Source: Parietichytrium sp. I65-24A (Eukaryota > Sar > Bigyra > Thraustochytrida > Thraustochytriidae). From it: DNA of 64,000 nt. The translations under genes were made by a program, and so were the position numbers. Below are positions 1 through 10,799 of this stretch, piece after piece; the stretch's first letter is position 1; every line of letters begins with the position of its first letter. The notes below the pieces were generated by a model. The model was not told the origin of the DNA, made no database searches, and saw nothing but the letters and a program-made list of their open reading frames with translations. Location of the stretch: NCBI GenBank assembly GCA_012862575.1, contig BLSF01000002.1, forward strand, positions 558,001-622,000, in the 5' to 3' direction.

Positions 1-674
1 AGCATTATCTCACGTCGTTGACAGCATTTGGCGACAATGACGAGCAAGACGGACGTTGAAGACAAGAAGGCGATGCTCAGAGGAATGAGAAGAGACTCTC
101 CTTCTTCATGCCCATGATCTTCTTCCGCATGAGCGCAGACGCCATCAAGACAAACTGATCCATCCTCGCAGTCAAATCCGCTCTTACAAGCATAGCCGTT
201 AGGACACCTTGAACACCACGGTCCACCACAGTCCACATCTGTTTCGCCCAATTTCGTGCTTCGATTTACAGTGCCGCCAAAGTTGTCTAATTGCCCATTT
301 GCACATCTATCAAGAGGAGACCCTTCCAGCTCAACAGCAAAATAGTTTTCCGTGCACAGCACTGCCAGCACTGACCCAAGAGAATCTGTTCCACAGTCAT
401 CGAAAGGCGCAACGCCGCAAAGAACACTAACGTCTGCCCCATCAAGCTCGGTCGCTACACTCGAAACCGTTGCATTGCATGAAAAATAGTCGTTTTCGTC
501 GCTATAAGTGCAGGCATTGACGCACGTAGAATTTCCTGGGTCTTCACACTGCGATGCTTGGGCCATCACGTAAAGCAGCTTGGACTGCGAGTCAGGACAA
601 GCTCCATTTCCGACTTGAAGGCTTGCAACTGCAACAGCCCCAGCTAAGCCCACTCTGCCAATGCGTCCAAACAT
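1..674 (-). CDS. Cys-rich secreted or type I membrane protein, cut by the window edge
   Basis: An open frame starts at the ATG at 674 and runs off the left edge without a stop, giving 224 residues. Residues 1-25 form a signal peptide (MFGRIGRVGLAGAVAVAS, then a small-residue cleavage region before ACPD). The mature part holds about 18 cysteines, including a dense block near residues 145-185 (DCGGPWCSRC, DCEDG, CLDGVC) that resembles small disulfide modules. A hydrophobic segment (LLIPLSIAFLSSTSVLLVIV) follows at about 195-215, then a basic start of a tail (KCCQRRE), so the protein is probably a type I surface protein. An in-frame stop at 711-713 upstream of the ATG supports this start. I recognise no family. 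The open frame, signal peptide and anchor are direct observations; surface location is inferred. Confidence 0.68.
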   Translation of the reverse strand, partial: MFGRIGRVGLAGAVAVASLQVGNGACPDSQSKLLYVMAQASQCEDPGNSTCVNACTYSDENDYFSCNATVSSVATELDGADVSVLCGVAPFDDCGTDSLGSVLAVLCTENYFAVELEGSPLDRCANGQLDNFGGTVNRSTKLGETDVDCGGPWCSRCPNGYACKSGFDCEDGSVCLDGVCAHAEEDHGHEEGESLLIPLSIAFLSSTSVLLVIVAKCCQRREIM

Positions 675-1916
675 CCTCCAATAAATTTCCGTTTGTGAGC
701 TTACGACACTTCAAGACCACGACTCCCCCAAAGGCGACTTTTGTTCTCGCGCGACTACCCCTGACCGTTCACGACCTCTTTCGCGGCCTGCCAAAACACC
801 TCCTAGACACTGGCAAGACTCGGCCGCAGGGCCGGATCCGTGCGTGCTCGAGCGGTCGCCGGAGCCTCCGGACGGAAAGTGGCAAGAATGTCTTTTCACA
901 GCCTCAGCGTGTCAGACAAGACAGCACCTCCTTGCCCTCTGCTCGCGCTCTGCTCTCCCGCCACGGTAGGTCCACCTTGCACAGGGCAGAAGGGCAGAAT
1001 GACAGAGGGTGTACTTGAGTCCTGAGCACCTTACGCACTGTCAGGAGCGTGGGCTATGATGAATCGTGAAACAGTCCATCAAAGCAAATGCAGCAAGAGC
1101 CGTCGGAGCGATTGAGGGTTTTGACATTGAAAGCGCGAACGAATAATCAATCATAATGCTCTCGGCGGTCTCGGTGCTCGCAGTGAGGCAGGACTCAGAG
1201 GAAGAACAACAGAAATGGAAGCTTGGGAAAATTATACACGTTGCGCCTACAAGTCCGCAGGATGCTCGCTCAAAGGGTCGTTATTTGATTTCTCACTGAA
1301 CAATCACTGGCACTAGAAAACATGAACAGTAAGAACTATGTGGAGGTGAGAAACAAACTGCTCTCGTATACTACTGACCAGTATTTGCGAGTATGTATGC
1401 AAAACTGGACGGGTGTTTTGCGTTGTGAAACGGTATTGTGTGCGTTCCACAACAGGCAAGCTAGCTAAAGGCCATTCGAGCTTGCTTTGAAAGGAGTGGG
1501 CATCCTGGACGCAATTGGAATTTTTGAACTTTGTTGATGGTTGGCTTTCTCAACCTTGCATTTCGTTGCTCAAGACAGCAGGAGGGCGGAGGTTTGAGAG
1601 ACCGAGTTTCATTTCGCTCTTGAGGAAGTTGCGCATCACTAATGGTAATTGAATAATGACCATGAGGAACAATGTGACAAAGATACGCACCACAATAATT
1701 ATGATGAAACAGAAATCAGAATTCAGAAATCAGAAATCAGAATTCAGATGTTTGAGGGGATTAATAAAATTCTTCAGAAGCATTAGCGGTGAGAAAATAC
1801 ATGAAACGAAATAAGAATAGGAGGTCAAAAAGGAAAAACCATCGCGTAGTGGTCTCGGGAGAGATGCTTCACCTTGAGTGAATGATCAGGCTTCAGAATT
1901 CGAGCGATAGATGCAC
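675..1916. other. Intergenic, promoter side of the partial secreted gene
   Basis: No frame here looks coding; a 154-residue plus-strand frame over 554-1018 is antisense to the secreted gene and has no recognisable motif. Around 1711-1746 there is a cluster of alternating CAGAAATCAG and CAGAATTCAG units, one of several TTCAGAA-type clusters in the window. Confidence 0.5.
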
Positions 1917-3170
1917 TTACTCGAGCGGAGATTGGGGAGAACTCTGCGCACCGCCCGACTGCTGGGACAGTCTTCGGCTTGATCGTTCACGCATAGAGTT
2001 CCTGGGGGTGGAGTTCCTTCTGCTGGACCGTTGAGAAGATGGCCGAGAAGAGTTTGAATTGCGACGCTGCTGCCTTCGCCCAGCGCGAGTGAGATAGCCC
2101 TGTACACTAGAGATCTCCTCCCGAACTTGTGAAACTAATAACGTGACAGGCTGAAAAGCCGCTTCTATAGACTCTCTATAGCGAACAAACAATAAAATGC
2201 TCAGTGAAGCGAAGGCCACAAAGAACATCATGTTTGCGAACGCTATAACGGCTTGCGTGATTGCAAGAGCAATCCATTGCGCCCAAGACAGCGTCTCGGT
2301 CTTCACTGTAGCTCTACACATTCTAAAGAGATGTATTTGAAATACCATGTCCACAGCAAGGCAGAATACGGTAAAGAGTAGATGGGTAGCCGAGGAATTC
2401 TCTTCTAAATTCAGAGCCCGAAATTGGCCGAGATCATACTCCAGCATCGTACTTCGCGAGTTGGCAATTGATATGCTGGCTGACATCAAAAATACGAGTT
2501 GCACATGAGTGTCCGAGGATCTCACGAAAACGTAGGGCAGCACAGCAGCAATACTAATAAGATAAGAGAAAATTTGCCCCCCAAGCAGCCCCGCCCTGCG
2601 CTTTTGGAGAAGCTGCGCCTTGCCTGCGTTTAACTCATATGCTTCGATCCGCCAAGGAAGAAGGAGAATAATTGTAAACACGCACAAGCACAGATAGAGA
2701 GCGACAAGGGAGGCAGTGATTCTTCTGTCCAACTGGACGGCGAAGATCCCATGAATAAGTTGCAGAGTGTGTTTGGAAATCCAGAACTGCATCTTTCCCG
2801 TCATGCGCTCTGTAAGCCATGGGTGCTCAGTGACGGAGAGGTGGCGGTACACTGCAACGGAGGCAAGGCTGATGGCACATGCAATAAATACGTGAATCGC
2901 TTTCGCGGCCGGTGCAAAGTGGAAGCTGATGGTGAGGATCGCAGCCTCCAACACCAACACTGCGTGCACCAGAAGATACTGCATAAATTCTGAATTCGCC
3001 TGCAGCATCGGCACCGCTAGGTCGAGTCTCGCCGCCTCTCTCTGCCTTTCTCGAGCAGCTTTCTCCTCCAAGTCTCGGCTACGCGCCGCATCTTGCGCGC
3101 CGTGGCTCCCTGCCCACAGGTCCGTCAGGTCCCATTTCGAGTTTAGCTCGCCGCCCGAGAAGCGCGGCAT
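1917..3170 (-). CDS. Multi-pass membrane protein, family unknown, with basic Ser-rich tail
   Basis: A 417-residue protein beginning at the first ATG. Residues 1-50 are charged and soluble. Seven or eight hydrophobic segments follow, at roughly 65-87, 92-110, 150-173, 200-218, 223-240, 263-285 and 297-332. The last 70 residues form an Arg/Ser-rich tail with several RRxS sites (RRNS, RRNST, RRLS) that match the basophilic kinase consensus, so phosphorylation of a cytosolic tail is likely. I could not place it in a transporter or channel family. The next gene upstream is DGAT2 on the same strand, 680 bp away. Membrane topology is visible in the sequence; function is unknown. Confidence 0.8.
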   Translation of the reverse strand: MPRFSGGELNSKWDLTDLWAGSHGAQDAARSRDLEEKAARERQREAARLDLAVPMLQANSEFMQYLLVHAVLVLEAAILTISFHFAPAAKAIHVFIACAISLASVAVYRHLSVTEHPWLTERMTGKMQFWISKHTLQLIHGIFAVQLDRRITASLVALYLCLCVFTIILLLPWRIEAYELNAGKAQLLQKRRAGLLGGQIFSYLISIAAVLPYVFVRSSDTHVQLVFLMSASISIANSRSTMLEYDLGQFRALNLEENSSATHLLFTVFCLAVDMVFQIHLFRMCRATVKTETLSWAQWIALAITQAVIAFANMMFFVAFASLSILLFVRYRESIEAAFQPVTLLVSQVREEISSVQGYLTRAGRRQQRRNSNSSRPSSQRSSRRNSTPRNSMRERSSRRLSQQSGGAQSSPQSPLE

Positions 3171-3850
3171 CGCGCTTGCTTGTGCTTTCCTGCCACTATT
3201 TGCGGACTTTCTCTGTCTCTAAACACTTTCCTTTGCCGCGCATGGGCGCACACTCCTCACCAAAATGCGTCTCTCCACACTCAAAGTCTCAAGTCTCCAA
3301 GTCTCTCAATCAAATGTGTCTAAGTGTCTCACGTGTCTCACGTGCGGGACTAGCTGGGACTAGCTGGTCGCATAACCATTCCCCCTCTCCGCTAGGCAAG
3401 GCCTATGGGCCGGTAGCCAGCAGTTAGCGCAGGGGAAGATGGTGTGCACGTAATGGGCGATCAGAGTGATTAGAGTATGGAGAGATACGAGTTGATCATT
3501 TATCGCGTGCGAGTGTTGGCGTATAGTGGGCTGTCTGTAGTTCGAATTACGAATAGAAAAGAAGATAGAGAGAATAGAGAGGGAGCAATAAGATTTCTAC
3601 GAGCTAGTGCTAGCTAGTCAGGGGAGGACGCTGGACGATTGGGCGAGTTAGCGAGAAACCGCCCCGTGTATGGATCAGGACGACGGCAAGAAGAGAGTCC
3701 AGAATGAGATATGAGTGATCGAACCAAAGTCGGAACGCACCAGACTAGACCTGAAACAATGAGTTATTTTACGGCCCGATATTTCGGCATTGGTTTGATG
3801 CCGATTCCACCATCTCGGGCAAGGGATCAAATTCATTTCGTGACTTGCGT
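3171..3850. other. Intergenic between membrane protein and DGAT2
   Basis: No gene seen. The stretch 3278-3370 is built of small local duplications (GTGTCTCAC twice, GGGACTAGCT twice, AAGTCTC several times). A CTAGCTAG word lies near 3609. Confidence 0.5.
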
Positions 3851-5392
3851 TTATTTGTTCACCAAGAGAGAACCGACCCGGTGCACGGCCCATCGGTCAC
3901 GGTACTGAGTCCAAATGTTGCGCAGTTCTTTCACGTAAAGTTCGTGGTACTTGTCCACGATCGCAATACCTTCTGCTGTAGTGGAGAGCGCGGAACCCTT
4001 GAGATGGTCCGGAAGTTTGGGAAGCTTGATTGGCGCTCCAACAACGCAAATGATCGGTCTGCGATGTGGAAGGATTCCAAGCGAGTAGTTAAAGATCCCG
4101 CGACCGATGAACACGGGCGTGGCAAAACCAAGAGTCTTGCGAACCTTTTCTTGGATCGAGCGAGCCCAAGTTCCACGAGGATAGTGCACAACATCGTAGA
4201 CGTCATTCTCTCCGAAAGCAAGGACAGGGACCAGATCAGCTCCGTTATCGAGTGCAACGCGCACGAATCCTTTACGACCCAGTGTAAGACGGTATGTCCC
4301 TGGCTCGGTGTCGAGAGACTCTGCAGCCCCGCCGACGACAAGCATGATAGCACTTCCTGGTCCGCGAGAGAGGATCTGATTACAAGATCTCTTGGACGCG
4401 GAGCAGAGTCCCATGTGTAGGAGAAATTCCCTCACCCATGGGCACCAAAAGTTCATCTCTAGGGTTAACAAGCGCAAGTCAATACCAGGGAACTTTCTGC
4501 TGAAGCCTGTTGCGTTAGTGGCAAAGTTACCGAACGCTCCCAGGGAAATGATTCCGTGCGGGTGATATGCAAAGACGTATTTCTTATTTGGGTCGAGGTT
4601 GGCAGTTTTGATGAGTCTCAGCGGAAAGTAGTTGGAAAAGTGGCGCCAGAGCTTCCAGTAGCGCATGAATGGGCGGCGGCTGCCATTCTCTGGACTTTTG
4701 TCAATGTAAAAGATGAACAAATAGTACACTAGCATTGGGAAAGTTGTGAGCGGAAAAATCAGCAACACAAGAGACCACACATATGCGAGCATGACGCATG
4801 GTAGGAGCACAACAAAGCAAAGAACTGCAATGGTTTGCTTCCTCCTGTCTAATGGAACGTCCCAGAAGCTTGCGCTCTTCATCTCGACACCAAAGAAAAC
4901 TTTGGCGGCGAAAGAAAGAGGCCATGTCACTACGGAGAGCCAGATATTAAAGCACCGGAGACCGATAAGAATCGGGGTCCAGACAGCCGTCGATACAATG
5001 CCAGGTTCCTGCTTGGCCCACTCGTCTTCTTCGCGCCATTCCCGCTCAATGCGAAGAAACATCTCGCGCTCTTCCTTCGAGAGCCTTCCCTTTGGTCCGC
5101 CATTGGTTTGCTGTGGTTGCTGCTGAGGCATAAGATCGCCGGGGCGAGGCTTGGATGTTCTGTGCTTTAGCCTCGACTTTGGAGATCCCGGCCCGCGGTC
5201 TTCCATCGAAGAGTATGACGACACAGATCCCTGAGAAGGCGTGGTCAACCCATTAGGGGTAATGTCAGTGGAGTCAAAACTCCCCACGTTGTCGCTGTGT
5301 TTTCTCGACCCCTTCCGCTCTTTGCGCGGAGACTCCAGCCGTTCGCTAGCCGGCACCTCATAGTTGATCGGCTCCATTTCCTCCCGCGACAT
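3851..5392 (-). CDS. DGAT2: Diacylglycerol O-acyltransferase, type 2 (DGAT2 family)
   Basis: A 513-residue ER membrane acyltransferase that would transfer acyl-CoA to diacylglycerol in the last step of triacylglycerol synthesis. Family signatures are clear: YHPHG (HPHG at 277-280, the catalytic box), YFPLRL at 255-260, the EPGTYRLTLGRKGFVRVAL region, and FIGRGIF...LPHRRPI near the C-terminus. Hydrophobic segments lie near 138-168 and 186-230 before the catalytic box. The first 130 residues are an added charged, Ser/Pro/Gln-rich extension (many KS, RK and SP motifs), making the protein longer than the usual 330-390 residues. A second ATG at codon 6 is possible. A monoacylglycerol acyltransferase of the same family cannot be excluded. 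Confidence 0.92.
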   Translation of the reverse strand: MSREEMEPINYEVPASERLESPRKERKGSRKHSDNVGSFDSTDITPNGLTTPSQGSVSSYSSMEDRGPGSPKSRLKHRTSKPRPGDLMPQQQPQQTNGGPKGRLSKEEREMFLRIEREWREEDEWAKQEPGIVSTAVWTPILIGLRCFNIWLSVVTWPLSFAAKVFFGVEMKSASFWDVPLDRRKQTIAVLCFVVLLPCVMLAYVWSLVLLIFPLTTFPMLVYYLFIFYIDKSPENGSRRPFMRYWKLWRHFSNYFPLRLIKTANLDPNKKYVFAYHPHGIISLGAFGNFATNATGFSRKFPGIDLRLLTLEMNFWCPWVREFLLHMGLCSASKRSCNQILSRGPGSAIMLVVGGAAESLDTEPGTYRLTLGRKGFVRVALDNGADLVPVLAFGENDVYDVVHYPRGTWARSIQEKVRKTLGFATPVFIGRGIFNYSLGILPHRRPIICVVGAPIKLPKLPDHLKGSALSTTAEGIAIVDKYHELYVKELRNIWTQYRDRWAVHRVGSLLVNK

Positions 5393-8300
5393 CCAACAAG
5401 ACGCTTCCGAACGGCGAGTCCCGCTTCCGCCAGAGGCTCACCTCCAGATCTCCTTTTTACCCAGCTGACGTTATCAACGTCGCAAGCCGATATCACTTTC
5501 CCCCGGCAGACCTTCCCTTCCAAACTCCGCTTCTAAACAGCACCCGCTTTACTCGCGAATGACGATCGACGATTGACAATTGACAATTGACAATTGACAG
5601 GTTCGCAGTGAGGCAGCCCTTGGAGCTCTCCCGCGGTTGTGTTGCCTGCCTCTACAATCTCTACAAAGGACTCAAAGGACAAAGGATGACAAAGGATGAA
5701 AGGGGTCAATGAGCTTGGTTAGATTGGTTAGCTTGGTTGTGGATGCTGCACCGGTACTACCAGTGCCGTGGTTTTCACTGTTTGTCAGTATGCGCATCAG
5801 ACTGGATTGGACTAACACTGGCAATTTCTCCAAAGGATTTTCCGTATTTGCTAGACGTTCATAGAGGGAGCGGGTGAAGCCCTTAGGGTTGGTTACTGGC
5901 CCCACTGGGGCCGGATTTTGTGGACTCCTATGCATATTTCTGATCGCCGTTTAAGAAGGGACTCGTTCCCCTTCAGCCTTTGCGACTCTAATGCGGGCTA
6001 TGTTGGAGCGGTAACTGTTTCAAAATTGGGTTCAAAATTGAAATATTTCAGCTGTACTGTGCTGTGTTACCAAGGACGTAATACTTTAGGTATTTGAAAG
6101 GGACTGCAGGGGCATGTAGAAGGTGTTAGCGATATGGTGGGAGTGGAGAGAGTGGAGTGACAAGAAAGGCAAGAAAGGGATGACGTGAAATGTGTCAGAG
6201 GTTTCGTTGTTGTGTTCTTCGTTCGAATGCGCGTCCAAGTGCTTTCTTTCACTGCCTGCTTACACGTGCCAGTACTATGATAACAGTCAATGCTTGATCT
6301 GCTCACGTGGCATTGACAGCGAGTTACGCTTCATGCAAGTCACTGAGAGAGATTGCAAGAGTTTGTTTGTCTTAGCAGTTGGTGAGGCATACGAAACGCT
6401 GATGTGTTATGGCGAGTGACGAACCGCGAACGCTTTGCATGATGATTCTCGAACCACGATTCACGTCTGTGTGGCGTTTGCACTCCGTCGTTATCGAGGA
6501 CAGCACCATCAATGACTTGAGAGAAATCAACAGAGAAAGAAGGCCTTTCTTTTTAGAGGTTGCCGTCCAGAACTGAGCTTTCACCTATCACATGTAGCGA
6601 TTACAGGAGCTGCGGGGCCTGTCATCTCAACACGCCCGCGAGTCAATGTTTCGTGTCGAAACGGACATCGATGTCAAGGTCTGTCCGTAACGGTGTGTGC
6701 GCGCGCCGCTGGTGGTGAAGTCGCTGGCGTGCGTGGTGTGTATCAGGTGGCTGGCTGGCCGGCTGGCTGACCCTTCCACTTTGGTTTTCAGCGGGGTTCA
6801 GTGTGTGATGGCCCACAATTTACAACCTAAATTCCTCTCTACTTTTGCGTTTGCAAACTTTGCAAACCTTGCAAACAACACTTTTGGAACTGAAAAAACT
6901 GAAATTCCATTTCGCGAGAGTCTTCGGAAGGTTAGCTCGTCTGTTATATAACTCCCTTATGTTAGGTTAGTATACCCTATTAGCCGTTTACTCTAAAATA
7001 TTTGGAAGAAGGAGAGAACTATTCACCACAACCTGACCTATTCGTTCAGATAGCCTGCAACCCTCGTTGTGGAAATTGCAATGATAGAAGTGGAGCGCGT
7101 ATACAACTCAGCGCGTCATGAAGACCAGAATACAGCTTACAAATCCATCTCGAATTGATCCAACGCTTTAATTAATTGACAGTGCTCACTGAATGCTCCA
7201 TGCAATGAGGTCACGGTGCCGCGGCGCCGCCGCACAAATCCAATGCAAATTTGGCCGGTGCTCACAGTCAGTACGAATCGCACACTAAATCACATATACT
7301 TTGCTGACGATCGTATCACAGATTCACAAGCTCACAACTCGCAGAAATGAAATTACATTTCTCGCATCCCAAGACCAACACCACATTCATCCAATTTCCA
7401 CATTCCGACATTACAGTATCAGAGACACGAAGCACGAAGGAAGGAGTCATTCTCAAGTTACTGTTGTACAAAAAGTGCATGAAAATTCATCACAAGTTAT
7501 GCACCCACGCCAACTTAGGTGATCCGCATAAGAGTCGGTTTAGCGCCTGCAAGAGATGGTGTGTGACGTGTATACTGAGTGCTATTACAGCACTAGCTGC
7601 AGTAAGCCTTTTATGTCTTGGTGTTGGATACTAATAGTAATGGGAAGGAGAAAGATACAGCAGCACTCTAGCTAGCTAGTACAGTACCGCCGTGTGCTAG
7701 TGCTTGCCAGCAGCATCCAATGTGTTTGGTCTTTCGTTGACCAGAATTCACAGTCAGATTGGTTTGCATTTAAGTGGCCTGATGGCAGCAAATGCCCGCT
7801 AACACCGACGAATGCTCGTTGCCGTGGAATGCCACTGGCAATGCTGTGCTTTCAGTTGGTTTTGCCCATTTACTCCGTTCCGCCTGTCCTGCTTCTAGCT
7901 CACTTTCCTTCCTCCCCTTTCTTCTGGCGTAGTACTCCCTCACGCTGGATTACCCGAAACTAGCACAAACCGTCCTAGTACTCCACGGTGGAAGGATCTC
8001 AGAGTCAAGGGTTACGCCCACTTTTATCGTTTCTTCTGAGTATCCAGATTGCACCGGAAACAAAACCAAGTTTGGATTTGGATTTTCACTAGGACTCTAA
8101 ATTCTAATGAAATTTGCTTTGATCGTTTTGTCTGTTTTGCAGAAAGATAAATTCATTTCTCGGTAGTGGTACCCACGACTGCACGAACACCATGCAACCA
8201 ATGCCTCCACCTGGCCGCTGCCACAGAGTTGCGCAGTGAGGAAATCCAAATCCATTCATAGTGAATCCAACATACAACGTGGCACGGCTACCTATTACCT

Positions 8301-8667
8301 ATAATACGGCATAAGGTGAGTGAAAGTGTGCGGTTGAATAATTTGGTGTCTTGCTCTTTCCCTTTCTCTTTCTCCCATCTCGTCTCCGTCGCTTCCCCTT
8401 TTTCTCTCTTTTTCACTCTCTCTCCCTCCCCACTCTTGGCCTCTAGAGAAAGAGTATCAAACTTTTGTTTTTTTGTTCTGATTCAGATTGGGGCTGGAAT
8501 TGCCCGTGCAAGATATTGGGGACAGAGCAGAAGTCAGAAGTCAAAAGGAACGAACAACAACAACAACAGAACGATTTCATGAGATTGATCCATGATCCAT
8601 GATCAATGATTACAGCCAACTCAACGATTATTTCTCTCGTTCCGCTCGCCTCTTACTCTAGCTCACC

Positions 8668-8702
<35 letters not shown>

Positions 8703-8994
8703 CTTTCAAGATCTTGATTCGACACAGGCCTAGGCTATGCAATTTGCTTCCTCACTCCTGACGATGAAGCATAGTCAGTGGCAGTGCGAGTGCGTAGACA
8801 GAGGAGAAGGCCAAACAAAGGTGGCAAAGGGGAGAGAGAGCAGAGGGTAAATAAAAAGGTAGAGAGAGGGTCTCGATGGTATCGCAGAATCTACGGACCT
8901 GATCGGCAGTCACCGAATAGACGGGAGCGGGTAGACGAAGGTGGATTTGCAGGGGCAAGGGTTAGAGCGTACGTATAGTGTCGGACGGAGAAAA
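5393..8994. other. 3.6-kb gene-poor interval with short tandem repeats
   Basis: No frame over 95 codons and no recognisable domain. Notable repeats are four copies of ATTGACA at 5572-5599, three near-copies of TTGCAAAC at 6849-6876, CTAGCTAGCTAG near 7673 and a (CT)n tract at 8671-8699 about 300 bp before the phosphagen kinase ATG. A 95-codon ATG frame at 7347-7634 ends in a hydrophobic segment (about 73-95) after a KRW boundary, like a tail anchor, but nothing else supports it as a gene. Confidence 0.45.
8671..8699. repeat. (CT)n tract upstream of phosphagen kinase
   Basis: About 14 perfect TC dinucleotides. It lies on the sense strand about 300 bp before the phosphagen kinase start. A comparable sense-strand CT tract lies about 330 bp before the HSPA12-type start (13169-13192). 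A promoter role is possible but unproven. Confidence 0.8.
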
Positions 8995-10433
8995 ATGTTC
9001 GCAAAGTCAGTCAGCCGAGTAGCCAGGCAGTCCCGTGTCGCAGCACGCGGACTTGCAACTTCTGCAGGCAAGAGCACCTCTCGCAAGGTGCTTGGTACAG
9101 GCGCCGCACTCGTCGCATCTGGTGCTGTTCTGTCGGCCAGCACAGCACACAACGCAGGAAACATCTTGGATGAGATCAACGAGAGACTTATCCGCATTGA
9201 GAAGATGCTCGGATCCGGCGAGGCTGGAAGCTCCGGCAGCTTCTTGGATAAGATTGCCGAGGTGAAGAAGTCTCACCCAGACAACTTGATGGCCAAGCAC
9301 TTTGATGTAGAGTACTTCAACTCGCTCAGCAAGGAGCTCCAGGCCCGCTTGGAGAAGATTTGCCGCAGCGGTTACGAAAACCCTGACTCCTCCATGGGCT
9401 GCTACGCCATGAACCCTGAGGACTATGACCTTTTCGACCCATACCTCGACAAGGTCATCCGTGACTACCACAAGATCACCGGCGACCTCAAGCACGTCAC
9501 CAACTGGGACCTGTCCAGCCAGAAGGAGAAGCTTCCAGAGGGTGGCAAGCTTGACCTCACCAAGCTTGGACTCGGAACCACCTCCATGCGCGTTCGCGTT
9601 GGCCGCAACTTGGCAGCATTTCCGCTCCCAGGAGCTATGACCAAGGACGACCGCATTGCGTTCGAGGAGAACATGATCAAGGCCTTCGAGAAGCTCATGG
9701 CCGACCCTGCTTACGGAGGTACCGTGTACAGCCTGACTCCAGGCAACAAGTACAGCATCTCCGAAGAGAAGTACAGTGAACTGGTCAAGAGCCACGTGAT
9801 GTTCAAGGACATGGCTAACGACCCATACCTCGCAAGCGCTGGAATTGCTTCTGACTGGCCATACGTAAGTTTACTTTTGTTTTGTGATTATGCTGCGCGC
9901 ATCGATATTCGGAAACGAAAACATCCACTAACCACAGATTCGTGCTTGATCAACTGATTTAGGGTCGCGGATGCTATGTGTCTGCTGATGGCCAATTCAT
10001 TGTGTGGTACAACGAGGAGGACCACCTTCGCATCATGTCCATGAAGAAGGGCACTGTTCTTAACGAAGTCTTCGACCGTCTCCGCGGAGCCTGCGATGTC
10101 GTCGAGTCCGTTGCTGGCAAGTTTGCTCACTCTGAAAAGTACGGCTACATTACCTCCTGCCCAACCAACCTTGGAACTGGCATGCGCGCTTCTGTCCACA
10201 TCAAGGTTCCAAACTTGACCTCTGACGGCACGGAGGCCAAGGCCAAGAAGATCTGCAAACCGCTTGGACTTTCCGTGCGCGGAGTTGGCGGTGAGCATAC
10301 CCCAATTGGCGCTGACGGAACCATTGATCTCTCCCCATCTGCCCGCCTTTGCATCCAGGAGGCTGAGATCATCTGCGCTCTGTACCAGGGTATCGAAGCT
10401 CTTCTTGCGGAGGAGAAGAAGGCCAAGTTGTAA
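8995..10433 (+). CDS. Mitochondrial phosphagen (guanidino) kinase, arginine-kinase-like
   Basis: Two exons, 8995-9864 and 9963-10433, join in phase 0 to a 446-residue protein. It should move phosphate reversibly between ATP and a guanidino compound to buffer energy. Seen: NEEDHLR at 307-313, the reactive-Cys box CPTNLGT at 356-362 and GEHT at 400-403. The guanidine-specificity loop (SSMGCY, about 132-137) has the short arginine-kinase length and its Tyr, unlike the longer creatine-kinase loop. GEHT also matches arginine kinases, where creatine kinases have GVDT. Residues 1-25 form an Arg/Ala/Ser-rich presequence (VAARGLATS) followed by a hydrophobic stretch at 33-50, as in mitochondrial creatine kinases of the intermembrane space. 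The substrate could be arginine or taurocyamine. The intron has a GTAAGT donor and a CTAAC branch candidate about 33 nt before the acceptor AG. Confidence 0.93.
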
Positions 10434-10799
10434 TCTCCTGTCCAACAAGTGAACAAAACCTTTCTTTTTTCCCGTTCAATTTTCACCGTACAACTTGTCT
10501 CTCTTGTATATATACTTTATTGCCGTCACAGTCAATCAACATGCGAAATGTCTTTAGGCACTCGTGCCAATGCATACCTCGGGCTGAGCTGGCAACAAGC
10601 CCCAGCCCAGACCTGACCTGACTCGATGAGTAGAGGGAAAAGAGAAAAGAGAAAGAAAACAGCGTCTTAGTCAACTGGCCTCCGAGGAGGGCAGCTTTCT
10701 AATAAAAGATAAAAGATAGGGAACACTAGTGAAATTGAAGGAGATGGTCCTTGTGCGGGAAGAGCAATCAAGCATGCGGGCAAGTGTAAGCGCAGGCGG
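10434..10799. other. Intergenic between convergent genes
   Basis: A 366-bp spacer between the convergent phosphagen kinase and HSPA12-type genes. It must hold both 3' ends. An AT-rich stretch (TATATATAC at about 10507) follows the kinase stop. Nothing else seen. Confidence 0.5.

Noticed and set aside
554-1018. 154-codon plus-strand frame
   Set aside because: It overlaps the secreted gene in antisense, has no domain and has Arg/Ser-rich random composition.
7347-7634. 95-codon frame with a hydrophobic C-terminus
   Set aside because: The tail-anchor look is the only support; the rest is low-information and no splice partner is seen.
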